Source of the DNA: JBBKWU01 sp037969035
Lineage (GTDB): Bacteria; Pseudomonadota; Alphaproteobacteria; Micavibrionales; Micavibrionaceae
Reading direction: 5' to 3'
DNA length: 64,000 nucleotides
Assembly: GCA_037969035.1 (NCBI GenBank)
Contig: JBBKWU010000022.1
Coordinates: 1 to 64,000, forward strand
The notes under the pieces were generated by a model. That model ran no database searches. It was not told the DNA's origin and saw only the letters and a list, made by a program, of their open reading frames with translations. Shown here one piece after another: positions 28,359 to 37,149 of this stretch. Both the position numbers and the translations under genes were made by a program. The stretch's first letter is position 1; each line of letters starts with the position of its first letter.

Positions 28359-28853
28359 ATGGCGTTTCAGTTCGGAAAATTAAGTGTCTTGGTTGTGGAA
28401 GACACACCACCGATGCGAAAACTATTATGCTCCGTGCTCGAAACGCTCGGGGTTGGGCAAATCTATTCATCTGATAATGGTGAATCTGGCTATGAGCAAT
28501 TCAGAAAAATGAACCCCGACATCGTAATCGCCGATTGGCAGATGGAACCGATGAACGGGATTGAGCTCACCGAAGAAATCCGTAACAACCAATTATCACC
28601 CAACCGCATGACTCCGGTCATTTTGGTCACGGGCTATAGCGCGATTACCCGCGTGGCACAAGCACGCGATGCGGGCGTCACAGAATTTATTGTCAAACCG
28701 TTTTCTGCCAATGATCTAGCCAAAAGACTGGCCTACGTGATCAATAAACCGCGCGATTTCATCGATTCCGAAGGTTATTTCGGCCCCGACAGACGCCGCC
28801 GCGCCGCACCTGATTACAAAGGCCCGTTCCGTCGTGCCGATGACAAAAAATAA
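28359..28853 (+). CDS. CheY-like response regulator with FGPDRRRR tail
   Basis: A single receiver domain with a short basic tail. The receiver has the acidic pair in LVVEDT (Glu14, Asp15), phospho-acceptor Asp59 in IADWQMEPMNG, the Thr in VTGYS and the Lys in VKPF, so it should be phosphorylated normally. The tail carries YFGPDRRRRAAPDYKGPFRR, an extension often seen in alphaproteobacterial single-domain regulators. I start at ATG 28359 (MAFQFGKLSVLVVEDT); a GTG at 28344 is in frame but neither has a strong ribosome site. It is followed 96 bp later by an HPt-like gene that may be its partner. The upstream region (28191-28358) has a TTGACA-like element near 28231. Output is probably by protein contact. 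Confidence 0.88.
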   Translation: MAFQFGKLSVLVVEDTPPMRKLLCSVLETLGVGQIYSSDNGESGYEQFRKMNPDIVIADWQMEPMNGIELTEEIRNNQLSPNRMTPVILVTGYSAITRVAQARDAGVTEFIVKPFSANDLAKRLAYVINKPRDFIDSEGYFGPDRRRRAAPDYKGPFRRADDKK

Positions 28854-28949
28854 AACCTTACTCAAAAATCTGCGTAACTGATTTAGTAACTGACTTAATT
28901 GCCATCTAATATTCATTATCTGTTAAAGAAAATATGGTTAAAATAGGAT

Positions 28950-29492
28950 ATGACACAGTTTAAAGCCAGAGTGATCAAGGCCAGCCGCATTTTGCAATCC
29001 AAAGTCGGTATGGGACAAGTTGACGAACAAATCATCAATAAATGCCAGACATTGATTGATAGCACGGATATTGATTTTGGCCCCATGGCGCAAGAACTCA
29101 TTAAAGACATCCGTTTAGCGACCGAAAAAGCCAAAAATCACCGCACCGAAGGCAATGACCAAAAACTGATCAATAATATCGCTGCTGTTGTGATGCAGAT
29201 CAAAGGGCAGGCGGGTATGTTCGGTTATAGCCTCGCGGGTGATTTATCCGATATTATGCTGACATTCCTTGAATCTCTGCCAAGCCTTGACGATCACGTC
29301 ATTGAAATCGCCGAGGCACATACACAAACGCTCGAAATTATCTTCAAAAATAATTTGGTGGGTGATGGTGGTGAACACGGGAAACAACTCCGTGAAGAAC
29401 TCAAAGAAGCATGCAACCGCTACTTCACAAAAATTATCCCAGACCACAAGGTCTCCGACAAAGACGACAGCGACATTTTCTTCGTCGGATAA
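28950..29492 (+). CDS. HPt-like helical protein lacking the phospho-accepting histidine
   Basis: A 180-residue, mainly helical soluble protein. The central segment MQIKGQAGMFGYSLAGDLSD (residues 82-101) follows the histidine-phosphotransfer pattern HxLKGxAxxxG, but the histidine position is Met82, so it should not accept phosphate. It directly follows a response regulator gene on the same strand. It may be a binding partner that senses or holds the regulator rather than a phosphorelay member. The assignment is by motif pattern and position only; the rest of the sequence shows no family I recognise. An AGGAT just before the ATG is too close to be a strong ribosome site. Confidence 0.6.
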   Translation: MTQFKARVIKASRILQSKVGMGQVDEQIINKCQTLIDSTDIDFGPMAQELIKDIRLATEKAKNHRTEGNDQKLINNIAAVVMQIKGQAGMFGYSLAGDLSDIMLTFLESLPSLDDHVIEIAEAHTQTLEIIFKNNLVGDGGEHGKQLREELKEACNRYFTKIIPDHKVSDKDDSDIFFVG

Positions 29493-29729
29493 TCCATCCC
29501 GCACACATTTCATCACGTCAAAGCCGTTCATTTTAATCACATAAACACGATTAGGATTTAATTCCCTATTTTAATGATTCTGTGATATTCTAAATCCATC
29601 AACGGCACAGCTACGCCTTGTTTCCACATTTAAAGGGCAGCGCAACGCTCCCCACCGCACAAAATTTACGAGCAAACTGAAGAGATTTCGTTTTTACAAT
29701 ATTTTCAATATGTTATTGATCGCTCAATT

Positions 29730-31313
29730 TCACAGAAGAAAATGAAGCGGTTTGATCTGCTGCACTTGCGGCAAATTCGCTAACTCCGCCATCACATCAT
29801 CCGGCACCGCTTCATCAAGCCCGACAATCGCCACCGCTTGGCTTTTGCCATCAATGCGGCCAAGACGAAAATCAGCAATGTTCAATCCCGCTTCGCCCAA
29901 AATCGTACCGACAGAACCAATCAGCCCTGGTTTATCATCGTTGCGGATAAACAGCATATGCGCGCATAACGCCGCCTCAATCGGCACATTGTCGATGTTC
30001 ACAATGCGTGGCTCTTTGCCTGTAAACAGCGTGCCAGCAACAGTTTTATCGCGTTTCTCGGTTTTGATTTTCACCGTAATCAAACTGCGGAAGTCTTTGG
30101 ATGAACCGCTGCGGCTTTCTGCGATACCGATACCGCGGCTTTCCGCAATGGCCAACGCATTCACCATGTTCACACTATCAAGCTGGGTTTTGAGCAAGCT
30201 CGCCACCACAATCGCGGTCAATGGCTTTGTGTTGAGCTCTGCAACACTACCCTCATATTCGATTGTGATTTTGCTGATCGCGCTTTCGGTGATTTGCCCT
30301 GCGAGACTGCCAAGCTGCTCGGCAAGTTTCATATAGGGCTTTAACTTCGGCGCATCTTCTGCGGAAATTGACGGCATATTCAGCGCATTTGTTACCGCAC
30401 CGTTCAGCAAGAAATCAGACATTTGTTCCGCCACCTGTATCGCGACATTAACTTGCGCCTCTTGCGTGGACGCGCCCAAATGCGGCGTACAGACAACATT
30501 CGAATAACCAAACAACGGATTTTCCGTTGCAGGCTCTACCGCGAACACATCAAGTGCCGCGCCCGCGACTTTACCGCTATCAAGCGCATCTTTAAGGTCT
30601 GCCTCGTTAATGATACCGCCGCGCGCACAGTTAATAATGCGTACGCCGTCTTTCATTTTGGCAATAGTGTCTTTGTTGATCAAATTCGTTGTGTGTTCGT
30701 TTTTCGGCACATGGATTGTGATGAAATCTGCGCGCTCGAACAGTTTATCAAGCTCGACTTTCTCCACGCCAATCTCAACCGCACGTTCAGGCGTTAAAAA
30801 CGGATCATACGCCACAACTTTCATCTTAAGCCCCAAAGCACGGCTGGCAGCAATCGCGCCAATATTTCCGCACCCGATCACGCCGAGTGTTTTGTTAAAC
30901 AGCTCAACACCCATAAAGCCTGATTTCTCCCACTTACCCGCATGGGTAGAGGCATTGGCCTGTGGGATTTGACGGGCGAGCGCAAACATCATCGCAATCG
31001 CGTGTTCTGCTGTTGTGATCGAATTACCGAACGGTGTGTTCATAACAACAACGCCCGCGTTTGTCGCGGCAGAAACGTCGATATTATCAACGCCGATACC
31101 CGCACGGCCTATGACCTTCAAATTCTTTGCTTGTGCTAAAATAGCTTCGGTGGCGTTTGTGGAAGAGCGTACCGCCAGACCGTCATATTCATTGATGACA
31201 GCAGACAGTTCCTCGGGGGTCATCCCCGGTTTTACGTCGACTTCGATACCGTTATTTTGGAAAATTTGGGCGGCAAGCGGATTCATCTTGTCGCTAATGA
31301 GTACTTTGACCAT
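29730..31313 (-). CDS. serA: D-3-phosphoglycerate dehydrogenase
   Basis: SerA oxidises 3-phosphoglycerate to 3-phosphohydroxypyruvate, the first step of serine synthesis. I chose ATG 31313 (MVKVLISDKMNPLAAQIF) because AGGAG lies 8 bases upstream; a start at 31376 would add 21 unrelated residues. The 527-residue protein is the long form: catalytic halves, NAD-binding motif GVIGCGNIGAIAA, the INCARGGIINE segment, the active-site CTPHLGAST, an intervening ASB domain and a C-terminal ACT domain (SVGTILGEAGLNIADFRLGR), through which serine inhibits the enzyme in many bacteria. serC lies about 780 bp upstream on the same strand with an exported protein gene between. Confidence 0.95.
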   Translation of the reverse strand: MVKVLISDKMNPLAAQIFQNNGIEVDVKPGMTPEELSAVINEYDGLAVRSSTNATEAILAQAKNLKVIGRAGIGVDNIDVSAATNAGVVVMNTPFGNSITTAEHAIAMMFALARQIPQANASTHAGKWEKSGFMGVELFNKTLGVIGCGNIGAIAASRALGLKMKVVAYDPFLTPERAVEIGVEKVELDKLFERADFITIHVPKNEHTTNLINKDTIAKMKDGVRIINCARGGIINEADLKDALDSGKVAGAALDVFAVEPATENPLFGYSNVVCTPHLGASTQEAQVNVAIQVAEQMSDFLLNGAVTNALNMPSISAEDAPKLKPYMKLAEQLGSLAGQITESAISKITIEYEGSVAELNTKPLTAIVVASLLKTQLDSVNMVNALAIAESRGIGIAESRSGSSKDFRSLITVKIKTEKRDKTVAGTLFTGKEPRIVNIDNVPIEAALCAHMLFIRNDDKPGLIGSVGTILGEAGLNIADFRLGRIDGKSQAVAIVGLDEAVPDDVMAELANLPQVQQIKPLHFLL

Positions 31314-31427
31314 GACTAAACTCCTATTTTTGTCTTGTTCAGGAAAACAGGAGTCCCTTATATCGCGCCGCAACAAAATAAGGAAGAAAAATAAACGTTA
31401 GTTTGAAACTCAATCACAGATAAAAAA

Positions 31428-32027
31428 TTAAGGGGTCATGTCCTGCGCTGCAAAGGCCTGTGGTCTTTGATAAAAGCCGTCATGACATTCCTGTGCCCGA
31501 ACCATGCGTCCGAAAGTATTCGGATCCATACGGTCTGTACCTGCGATAACCTGATATATCTCGCGGAAAACATCGCCGATGTCCTCGCGTGAAACACCGT
31601 ATGTTTCAGCCATGTAATATACAGCCTCACAATCCGCATCTTTTTCCTTACGTTGTTTTACATACGCAGAAATAGGAGTTTGTGCTTCACGGAAATTATT
31701 TGTTTGCTCCGCATGGCCTAAATATTGGTGGGCGCATTCATGTGCGACAATCTGAATTTGCGCCAAAGTAGATAATTGATCGAATATTGCGACATCATAA
31801 TAAATCATCGCGCCATTATCATCATAATGTGCAAAGGCAACGCTGGCACCGAACCAGCGCGGATCGTCGCTTGCCAAAGGCGTGTATTGAACTGTGTCTC
31901 CTGACATGGTTTGGCAGGTTGGCAATACATTGTCCGTATTGATTTCAACAAAGGGCTCCGCTTGCGCCTGTGCGCCAAAAATCGTGTGCAAGGCAATCAG
32001 CCCACCTGATAACGTCTGCTTCAACAT
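31428..32027 (-). CDS. exported zinc metallopeptidase-like protein
   Basis: A 199-residue protein with a signal peptide (MLKQTLSGGLIALHTIFGAQ, cleaved after AQA). It has a metal-binding HExxH motif, HECAHQYLGH near residues 94-103, and downstream EKDADCEAVYYM, where the acidic residues could give the third zinc ligand, as in M48-like or gluzincin proteases. It is therefore probably a small periplasmic peptidase, but the family is not certain and the substrate is unknown. It lies between serA and serC on the same strand; there is no clear functional link to serine synthesis. The ribosome site is weak. Confidence 0.7.
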   Translation of the reverse strand: MLKQTLSGGLIALHTIFGAQAQAEPFVEINTDNVLPTCQTMSGDTVQYTPLASDDPRWFGASVAFAHYDDNGAMIYYDVAIFDQLSTLAQIQIVAHECAHQYLGHAEQTNNFREAQTPISAYVKQRKEKDADCEAVYYMAETYGVSREDIGDVFREIYQVIAGTDRMDPNTFGRMVRAQECHDGFYQRPQAFAAQDMTP

Positions 32028-32091
32028 AAAAATAACCCTGCTTTATTATTGTTTTTCTATAAATAACATATTTTTATGGTAAATGAAAGTT

Positions 32092-33261
32092 TTAAGCCGC
32101 TTTTGCTTGCAACGCGGCTTTTGCCTCGGCAAATGCCCAATCAAGCCATGGGGTTAAGGCTTTCACATCCGATGCCTCTACCGTGGCGCCACACCACACG
32201 CGCAAGCCAGCAGGGGCAGCAACATAGGACTTGATATCGTACGCTGCTTCTTCGGCTTCCAGCATTTTGGCCATTTGACCGATGAAGGCGAGTTGTTCTT
32301 CGTCCGATAGCTCATTAAACCATGCATCTGTTATTTTAAGGCACACAGATGTGACCGAGCGCGTTTCTTTATCTGCCGCCAGAAAATCAATCCAGTGGGT
32401 TTTGGCAACCCATTCGCCAAGTGCTGCCGCGTTATCTTGGCAACGCTTAATGGTGGCTTGTTTGCCGCCGATTGATTTCACCCATGACAGCGCATCAAGG
32501 CAGTCTTCGACCGCGAGCATAGAGGGGGTGTTAATCGTTAAGCCTTCAAATACTTCATCCATGAGCAAGCCATCTTTGATCATGCGGAAGATTTTCGGCA
32601 GGCCGCGCGGCGCTTTATAACTCTCTAAACGTGCTACTGCGCGGGGGCTTAGTACCAGCATGCCATGCGCCGCTTCACCGCCTAAAACTTTCTGCCAGCT
32701 CCATGTGGTGACATCCAGTTTTTCCCATGGTAGGTCGTACGCAAAGACTGCGGATGTCGCGTCACAGATTGTTAAGCCTTTGCGGTCATCCTTTATCCAG
32801 TCGGCGTTCGGGACACGTACACCCGATGTTGTACCGTTCCATGTAAACACCACATCACGGTCTGTATCTGCCGCCGATAAATCAACGATTTCGCCGTATT
32901 CAGCGTTCATCACGCGCAAATCGTCCAATTTCAACTGCTTTTCCGCGTCAATCGCCCACATCTTGCCGAAGTTTTCCCACACCAGAATATCAACACCACG
33001 TTCGCCCAGCATTGACCACATCGCCATTTCCACAGCACCCGTATCGGATGCCGGCACAACAGCAATTTTGTAATCCGCAGGAATGCCCAAAATTGCGCGG
33101 TGCGTTTCAATCACGGCCTGTAACTTCTTTTTGCCAGGGCCAGAGCGATGAGAACGACCCAAAAACGCATCTGACAGGGCATCAAGCGACCAACCAGGGC
33201 GTTTTGCGCACGGGCCAGAAGAAAATGACGGATTATTCGGTTTTACAGATGGTTTATTCAT
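32092..33261 (-). CDS. serC: phosphoserine aminotransferase
   Basis: SerC converts phosphohydroxypyruvate and glutamate to phosphoserine and 2-oxoglutarate with PLP. The 389-residue protein resembles the alphaproteobacterial form, starting PNNPSFSSGPCAKRPGW and showing LGRSHRSGPGKKKL. The PLP lysine is in TWSWQKVLGGEAAHG, and the substrate-binding ICDATSAVFAYDLPW segment precedes it. It is divergent from serB, with 116 bp between the two starts holding both promoters. With serA and serB it completes the three-step serine route, though the genes do not form one operon. Confidence 0.95.
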   Translation of the reverse strand: MNKPSVKPNNPSFSSGPCAKRPGWSLDALSDAFLGRSHRSGPGKKKLQAVIETHRAILGIPADYKIAVVPASDTGAVEMAMWSMLGERGVDILVWENFGKMWAIDAEKQLKLDDLRVMNAEYGEIVDLSAADTDRDVVFTWNGTTSGVRVPNADWIKDDRKGLTICDATSAVFAYDLPWEKLDVTTWSWQKVLGGEAAHGMLVLSPRAVARLESYKAPRGLPKIFRMIKDGLLMDEVFEGLTINTPSMLAVEDCLDALSWVKSIGGKQATIKRCQDNAAALGEWVAKTHWIDFLAADKETRSVTSVCLKITDAWFNELSDEEQLAFIGQMAKMLEAEEAAYDIKSYVAAPAGLRVWCGATVEASDVKALTPWLDWAFAEAKAALQAKAA

Positions 33262-33377
33262 GATGGCATCCCTTTGGAAAAAACGTTATGTTTCAGCGAT
33301 AGAAAATTCCTGTCATACTGTCCAGAGTTTTTTATAAGATAAGCACCGAAATAGAATAAGAAATAGGATAAATTGTC

Positions 33378-34259
33378 ATGGCTTTTGTACTTGTTCTTGT
33401 TGGCTCCTCGATACCGCTTGCGATTCCGCATTTGGCATTGATCGAGGAAACACTAGAAAATCAGAAAATCTCACGCATGGGGCAACCGATGTGGATCGAG
33501 GCGAACAAGGCTGCGCAAATGGTTATTGCCAACAAACCCAATCCTGATCAAATCCGCGAATTGCGTGGTAAAATGAACCAATATCGCATTGATGTTTTCG
33601 TGGTGAACCCCGAAAACCGCCGTAAAAAGCTACTGGTAGCAGATATGGACAGCACCATTATCACGTCCGAAACATTGGATGAAATCGCGGTGAAAGCAGG
33701 CATCGCCGATCAAATTGTACCCATCACCAAACGCGCCATGCACGGCGAAATTGATTTTGAGCAAGCCTTGAACGAACGTGTTGCACTGCTTAAGGGCGTC
33801 TCAGAAAATATCCTGCATGACGTTTTGAAAGACACAAAGCTGTCTGATGGTGCGGAAACTTTGACCGCTACCATGCATAATGCCGATTTTCATTGTGTGT
33901 TGCTAACGGGTGGATTTACGTTTTTTGCCGCCGTCATTGCAGCGCGGGCGGGATTTAACAACTTTCACGGCAATGAGCTTGAAATCGTCGATGGTGTTTT
34001 AACGGGTAAGGTTGTTCCGCCTATTTTAGGTAAAGACGCAAAACTCGCCTTCATGCACCAATATATGGAGCAATATAACCTTGAGGCCGATGATGTTCTG
34101 GCTGTTGGTGATGGCGCAAATGATCTGCCGATGTTGCTAGAGGCAGGTCTTGGCGTGGGCTACAAACCCAAACCGCTTGTGCTGGAAACGATTGATAATT
34201 GTATTATTTATGGCGATTTAACGTCGCTGCTCTATATTCAAGGCTATCGCATGGCATAA
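33378..34259 (+). CDS. serB: phosphoserine phosphatase
   Basis: SerB removes phosphate from phosphoserine, the last step of serine synthesis. The 293-residue protein has an N-terminal ACT-like part (about 1-80) and a HAD catalytic domain. Motif I is ADMDSTIITSE with the nucleophile Asp89 and acid Asp91; motif II is LTGGFTFF; motif III and IV are GDGANDLPM, all intact. AGGA lies about 9 bases upstream of the ATG. A short inverted repeat AAAGCC/GGCTTT (34270-34285) follows the stop but lacks a T-run, so it is only a weak terminator candidate. Confidence 0.95.
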   Translation: MAFVLVLVGSSIPLAIPHLALIEETLENQKISRMGQPMWIEANKAAQMVIANKPNPDQIRELRGKMNQYRIDVFVVNPENRRKKLLVADMDSTIITSETLDEIAVKAGIADQIVPITKRAMHGEIDFEQALNERVALLKGVSENILHDVLKDTKLSDGAETLTATMHNADFHCVLLTGGFTFFAAVIAARAGFNNFHGNELEIVDGVLTGKVVPPILGKDAKLAFMHQYMEQYNLEADDVLAVGDGANDLPMLLEAGLGVGYKPKPLVLETIDNCIIYGDLTSLLYIQGYRMA

Positions 34260-34374
34260 GTCAGCGCGTAAAGCCTCTTGGCTTTCCCTGTGCAAAAAAT
34301 TACACTATATTAATACTTATCAAATAGGCTGTTAGTTCGACCAACCATTCACACAATCCAAAGAGAATATATCC

Positions 34375-35256
34375 ATGGCAAAACATAATTTCGTTGTTTC
34401 CGATGAAGAACTTGAAGAGCTGATCAGTCGCTATTGCCGTGATTTCACCGCGCTCGAGCGCGCAGGGAAATTCGACCCGATCACAGGACGCGATAAAGAA
34501 ATTCAGGAAACCCTTCTTATTCTGTTGCAAAAAGGTCGTAAGAATGCAGCACTTCTTGCGCCTGCAGGTGTTGGTAAAACAGCGATGGTCGCGGGTCTTG
34601 CGCAGTATATCGTGCGTGGCGATGTTCCCGATGCGCTAAAAGATGCGCGTGTTTTAGAGATTGAGATGTCGCGTATGGCGGCGGGTACATCTTCTGATGC
34701 TGAATTCCAAGGACGCTTTTTACCGCTTTGTAAGGGCATTGCCGAACGTTATGGCATAGAGGGCTATCCCAAATTTATTCTGTTTATTGACGAATTTCAT
34801 ATGATTATGCCAGGCGTACAGGGTAGCGCGTATTGCGGTATGTCAGACGTGTTAAAACCTTACCTAACCGTTGGTGACCTTTATGTTTTGGCCGCAACAA
34901 CGTTGGAGGAGTACAGGATGTACGTGACCCCTGACGAAGCGTTGGATCGTCGTTTTCAAAAGGTGCCGCTCAAGGTGCCAAACCACCCTGAAACAGTGAA
35001 TATTCTAAAAGCACTGCGCAAGGGGCTTGAAAAACACCATAAAATCACAATTCCTGACGAATGCCTCGAGCTTTCCACGAAACTCACCAATGAATTCATG
35101 CCGCGCCGTAACCAGCCGGACAAGGCGATTGTTATGTTGGATGGCGCGTGCGCGTGGCATGTGATGCAAAACGGTTGGGGCGGAGAATTAGCATTAGATG
35201 ATATCCGTTACATGGTTTCGATTGAGACTAAAATGTCTGCCGACGCGCTAACGTAA
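34375..35256 (+). CDS. stand-alone Clp-type AAA ATPase (ClpA/ClpB first-domain-like)
   Basis: The 293-residue protein matches only the first nucleotide-binding domain of ClpA/ClpB. It has DPITGRDKEIQETLLILL, Walker A APAGVGKTAM, Walker B ILFIDEFH, sensor 1 LAATTLEEYRMY and the arginine finger ALDRRFQ, followed by a helical lid with PDKAIVMLD. The pore-loop position holds an aromatic residue (EFQGRF where ClpB has KYRGEF). There is no N-domain, no coiled-coil middle domain, no second AAA domain and no ClpP-binding loop, so it is not a usual Clp unfoldase. It is a complete gene with its own start and stop, not an obvious broken clpB. The function is unknown; remodelling of a specific partner is possible. 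It ends convergently, 3 bp from the HAD gene. Confidence 0.8.
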   Translation: MAKHNFVVSDEELEELISRYCRDFTALERAGKFDPITGRDKEIQETLLILLQKGRKNAALLAPAGVGKTAMVAGLAQYIVRGDVPDALKDARVLEIEMSRMAAGTSSDAEFQGRFLPLCKGIAERYGIEGYPKFILFIDEFHMIMPGVQGSAYCGMSDVLKPYLTVGDLYVLAATTLEEYRMYVTPDEALDRRFQKVPLKVPNHPETVNILKALRKGLEKHHKITIPDECLELSTKLTNEFMPRRNQPDKAIVMLDGACAWHVMQNGWGGELALDDIRYMVSIETKMSADALT

Positions 35257-35259
35257 ACC

Positions 35260-35955
35260 TTACTTACAGCTTGCGACATCCGTCAAAAGCACAAGTGCGT
35301 TATCATAACTCGCATCCACATAATCGGGAATATCGGCAGGCGGCTGCCCATGATGTATGAAGGTCGTAAACATTCCTTTTTCATGCGAAAGCTTTAGATT
35401 GCGGGCGATATCTTCGGCCATAAGAACATCCGAAGCACCAAGCCCAAGCCGATCAAGTGCCATATCAACGCCTGCGCTGCTTTGGTTCTTTCTTTGAAAA
35501 TCATAGCTTTCCAACGATAAAATCGCATCATGATCAAAAAATTCAATCAAGTCCAAATGAGTAAGAACGCGATGCGCCCAGCTTTGCGAGCCGTGTGTTA
35601 CCAGCGCATTTTTTAAGCTTAAATCACGGAATAAATCCGCAATTTCGCGTGTTTTAACGATCACCGTTTCATCGATCATATCGTGTAAAACAAGGTGTAA
35701 ATGCGGCACATCGTAATCATGTTCCGTAATTAAAAATTTGCCGCTAAATTCAGACTCTATATATGATTTCTTTGCCTTTTCCAGCGCCACTTCGTAGGAT
35801 TCCTCAACGCCATCACGCACAGCCAAACGTGCGGCGGCAATATGGTATGCTTCGTGAAGTTCAGCATGGGCGCGGTAAAGCGTATTATCCAAATCCCAGA
35901 TAATGCCTTTTAAATTTTGATAAACCAGTTCTTTGTTTTTTTGTGTGTTACTCAT
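35260..35955 (-). CDS. HAD-family hydrolase (pyrimidine 5'-nucleotidase-like)
   Basis: A 231-residue cytoplasmic HAD phosphatase. Motif I is IIWDLDNTLYRAH with nucleophile Asp21 and Asp23; motif II is ALVTHGSQSWAH; the acidic motif IV segment is DVLMAEDIARNL. The DLDNTLY form with a helical cap is typical of the pyrimidine 5'-nucleotidase (SDT1-like) branch, which acts on UMP/CMP-like nucleotides, but alphaproteobacterial members are poorly characterised and the substrate is not known. It lies 9 bp downstream of the RsmC-like methyltransferase gene and is likely cotranscribed with it. Confidence 0.82.
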   Translation of the reverse strand: MSNTQKNKELVYQNLKGIIWDLDNTLYRAHAELHEAYHIAAARLAVRDGVEESYEVALEKAKKSYIESEFSGKFLITEHDYDVPHLHLVLHDMIDETVIVKTREIADLFRDLSLKNALVTHGSQSWAHRVLTHLDLIEFFDHDAILSLESYDFQRKNQSSAGVDMALDRLGLGASDVLMAEDIARNLKLSHEKGMFTTFIHHGQPPADIPDYVDASYDNALVLLTDVASCK

Positions 35956-35964
35956 ATTACTCTT

Positions 35965-36984
35965 TTATTTTAGTGCTTTAAATATTTTAAAACCTTGTTT
36001 TTCCTCTATATTTTCGAATTTTCTGAAATGTGCTTTCAGTGCCTCTTCGTACGGCAAATGAACATTCGCCACCATATATAATAACCCGCCACGGCGTAAC
36101 GCACTAGCGGCATTACGGATAAAAGCTTGCCCAAGTTCTGAAATCGTCTTTTTCCCCGTGTGAAATGGTGGGTTCATAACGATAAAATCGTACTGGGTGG
36201 CCTTTGGCAACGCCACGGTCAAATCATGCCAGATCGCGTTAGAAGCACCCGCAAACCCCTCTAGATTGGTTTTACAGGCCATCAACGCCCGATAATCAGC
36301 ATCAATATAATCAAGTGACGTAATATCATGGGTGCTTTGCAGAAGGTTTTTGCTTAAAAACCCATAACCACAGCCAAAATCAGCGCCCTTTCCTTGTATT
36401 TTCATGCTCTCAAGACTTTCCAGAAACAGTTGCGAGCCTTTATCCGCACGATCCCACGAAAACAGACCTGGCTGCGATTGAAACGCGCCGTCTAAAATAG
36501 GCTGTATGCCGCCTTGCTGCGCCCATTCGGAAAATAATGTTTGATTTAGCGTTTTTGTTTTTGTCATCCAAACCACACGGCATTTATGTTTGGAAGCGTC
36601 CTGTGTTCCAAACCCCAACGCTTCTAAATCCTTGCCAAGCCGTTTACCACCCGCATCATTAGCGGCAGAACAAAAAAGTATGCCTCCATCCTTTAACGCG
36701 CCCAGCGCCTTTGTCATCATATAGCGTGTTTCCTGTACGTTTTTTGTTCCCAAAAGAAGTACAGCGTCAAACGCTTTGTTTTCAGTGGATTCAGAGGAGA
36801 CATCATGTCCTGCGCTTTGCAGCGTACGTGCGAAAGTCGCAAAATGTTGTTCAAGCACAACAGAGTCAAAATGCGCCAAGCCATCATGGTTTTGTGCATT
36901 TAAAAACAAAACGTCGCCCGCTGGCCGCGCCAGAAGATTTTGTTCAAAAGGGTAGAAAAGTGTTTGTAAAGCCGCATCATCCAT
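35965..36984 (-). CDS. class I SAM-dependent methyltransferase (RsmC-like)
   Basis: A 339-residue methyltransferase with two halves: a degenerate N-terminal Rossmann-like part (about 1-165) and a catalytic C-terminal part with the SAM motif DFGCGYGFLSKNLL near residue 199 and the target-base motif VMNPPFHTGK near 270. NPPFH and the two-part build are those of RsmC/RlmG, which methylate guanine N2 in rRNA (G1207 of 16S for RsmC). The exact rRNA site is inferred only. It heads a two-gene unit with the HAD hydrolase. Its upstream side faces the terminator of the RTX gene. Confidence 0.8.
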   Translation of the reverse strand: MDDAALQTLFYPFEQNLLARPAGDVLFLNAQNHDGLAHFDSVVLEQHFATFARTLQSAGHDVSSESTENKAFDAVLLLGTKNVQETRYMMTKALGALKDGGILFCSAANDAGGKRLGKDLEALGFGTQDASKHKCRVVWMTKTKTLNQTLFSEWAQQGGIQPILDGAFQSQPGLFSWDRADKGSQLFLESLESMKIQGKGADFGCGYGFLSKNLLQSTHDITSLDYIDADYRALMACKTNLEGFAGASNAIWHDLTVALPKATQYDFIVMNPPFHTGKKTISELGQAFIRNAASALRRGGLLYMVANVHLPYEEALKAHFRKFENIEEKQGFKIFKALK

Positions 36985-37050
36985 TCGGCGTTTCTACAGC
37001 GAAACGCGCACAGCTGCAATCTATAAATCTAAGCGCAACCGCCAAAAAAG

Positions 37051-37085
37051 AATCGTGAGGCTGGGTGGAAGCCGGCCTCACGATT
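37051..37085 (-). terminator. Rho-independent terminator after the second RTX gene
   Basis: A perfect 11 bp stem, AATCGTGAGGC (37051-37061) with GCCTCACGATT (37075-37085), has a 13-base loop and, on the minus strand, is followed by CTTTTTTGG. It lies 65 bp past the stop of the RTX gene and upstream of the methyltransferase gene. Confidence 0.88.
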
Positions 37086-37149
37086 ACAACACAGTAAAAT
37101 AAATTTACTGATTCTTTCAAACTCCCCAATATCTTCCGTCTTTTGCCCC

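Noticed and set aside
31428..32027. A LapG-type protease for the adhesin.
   Set aside because: The protein has an HExxH zinc motif, not the Cys-His-Asp triad of the BTLCP family.
34270..34285. Terminator after serB (AAAGCC/GGCTTT).
   Set aside because: The six-base stem is followed by CCC, not a T-run, so support is weak.
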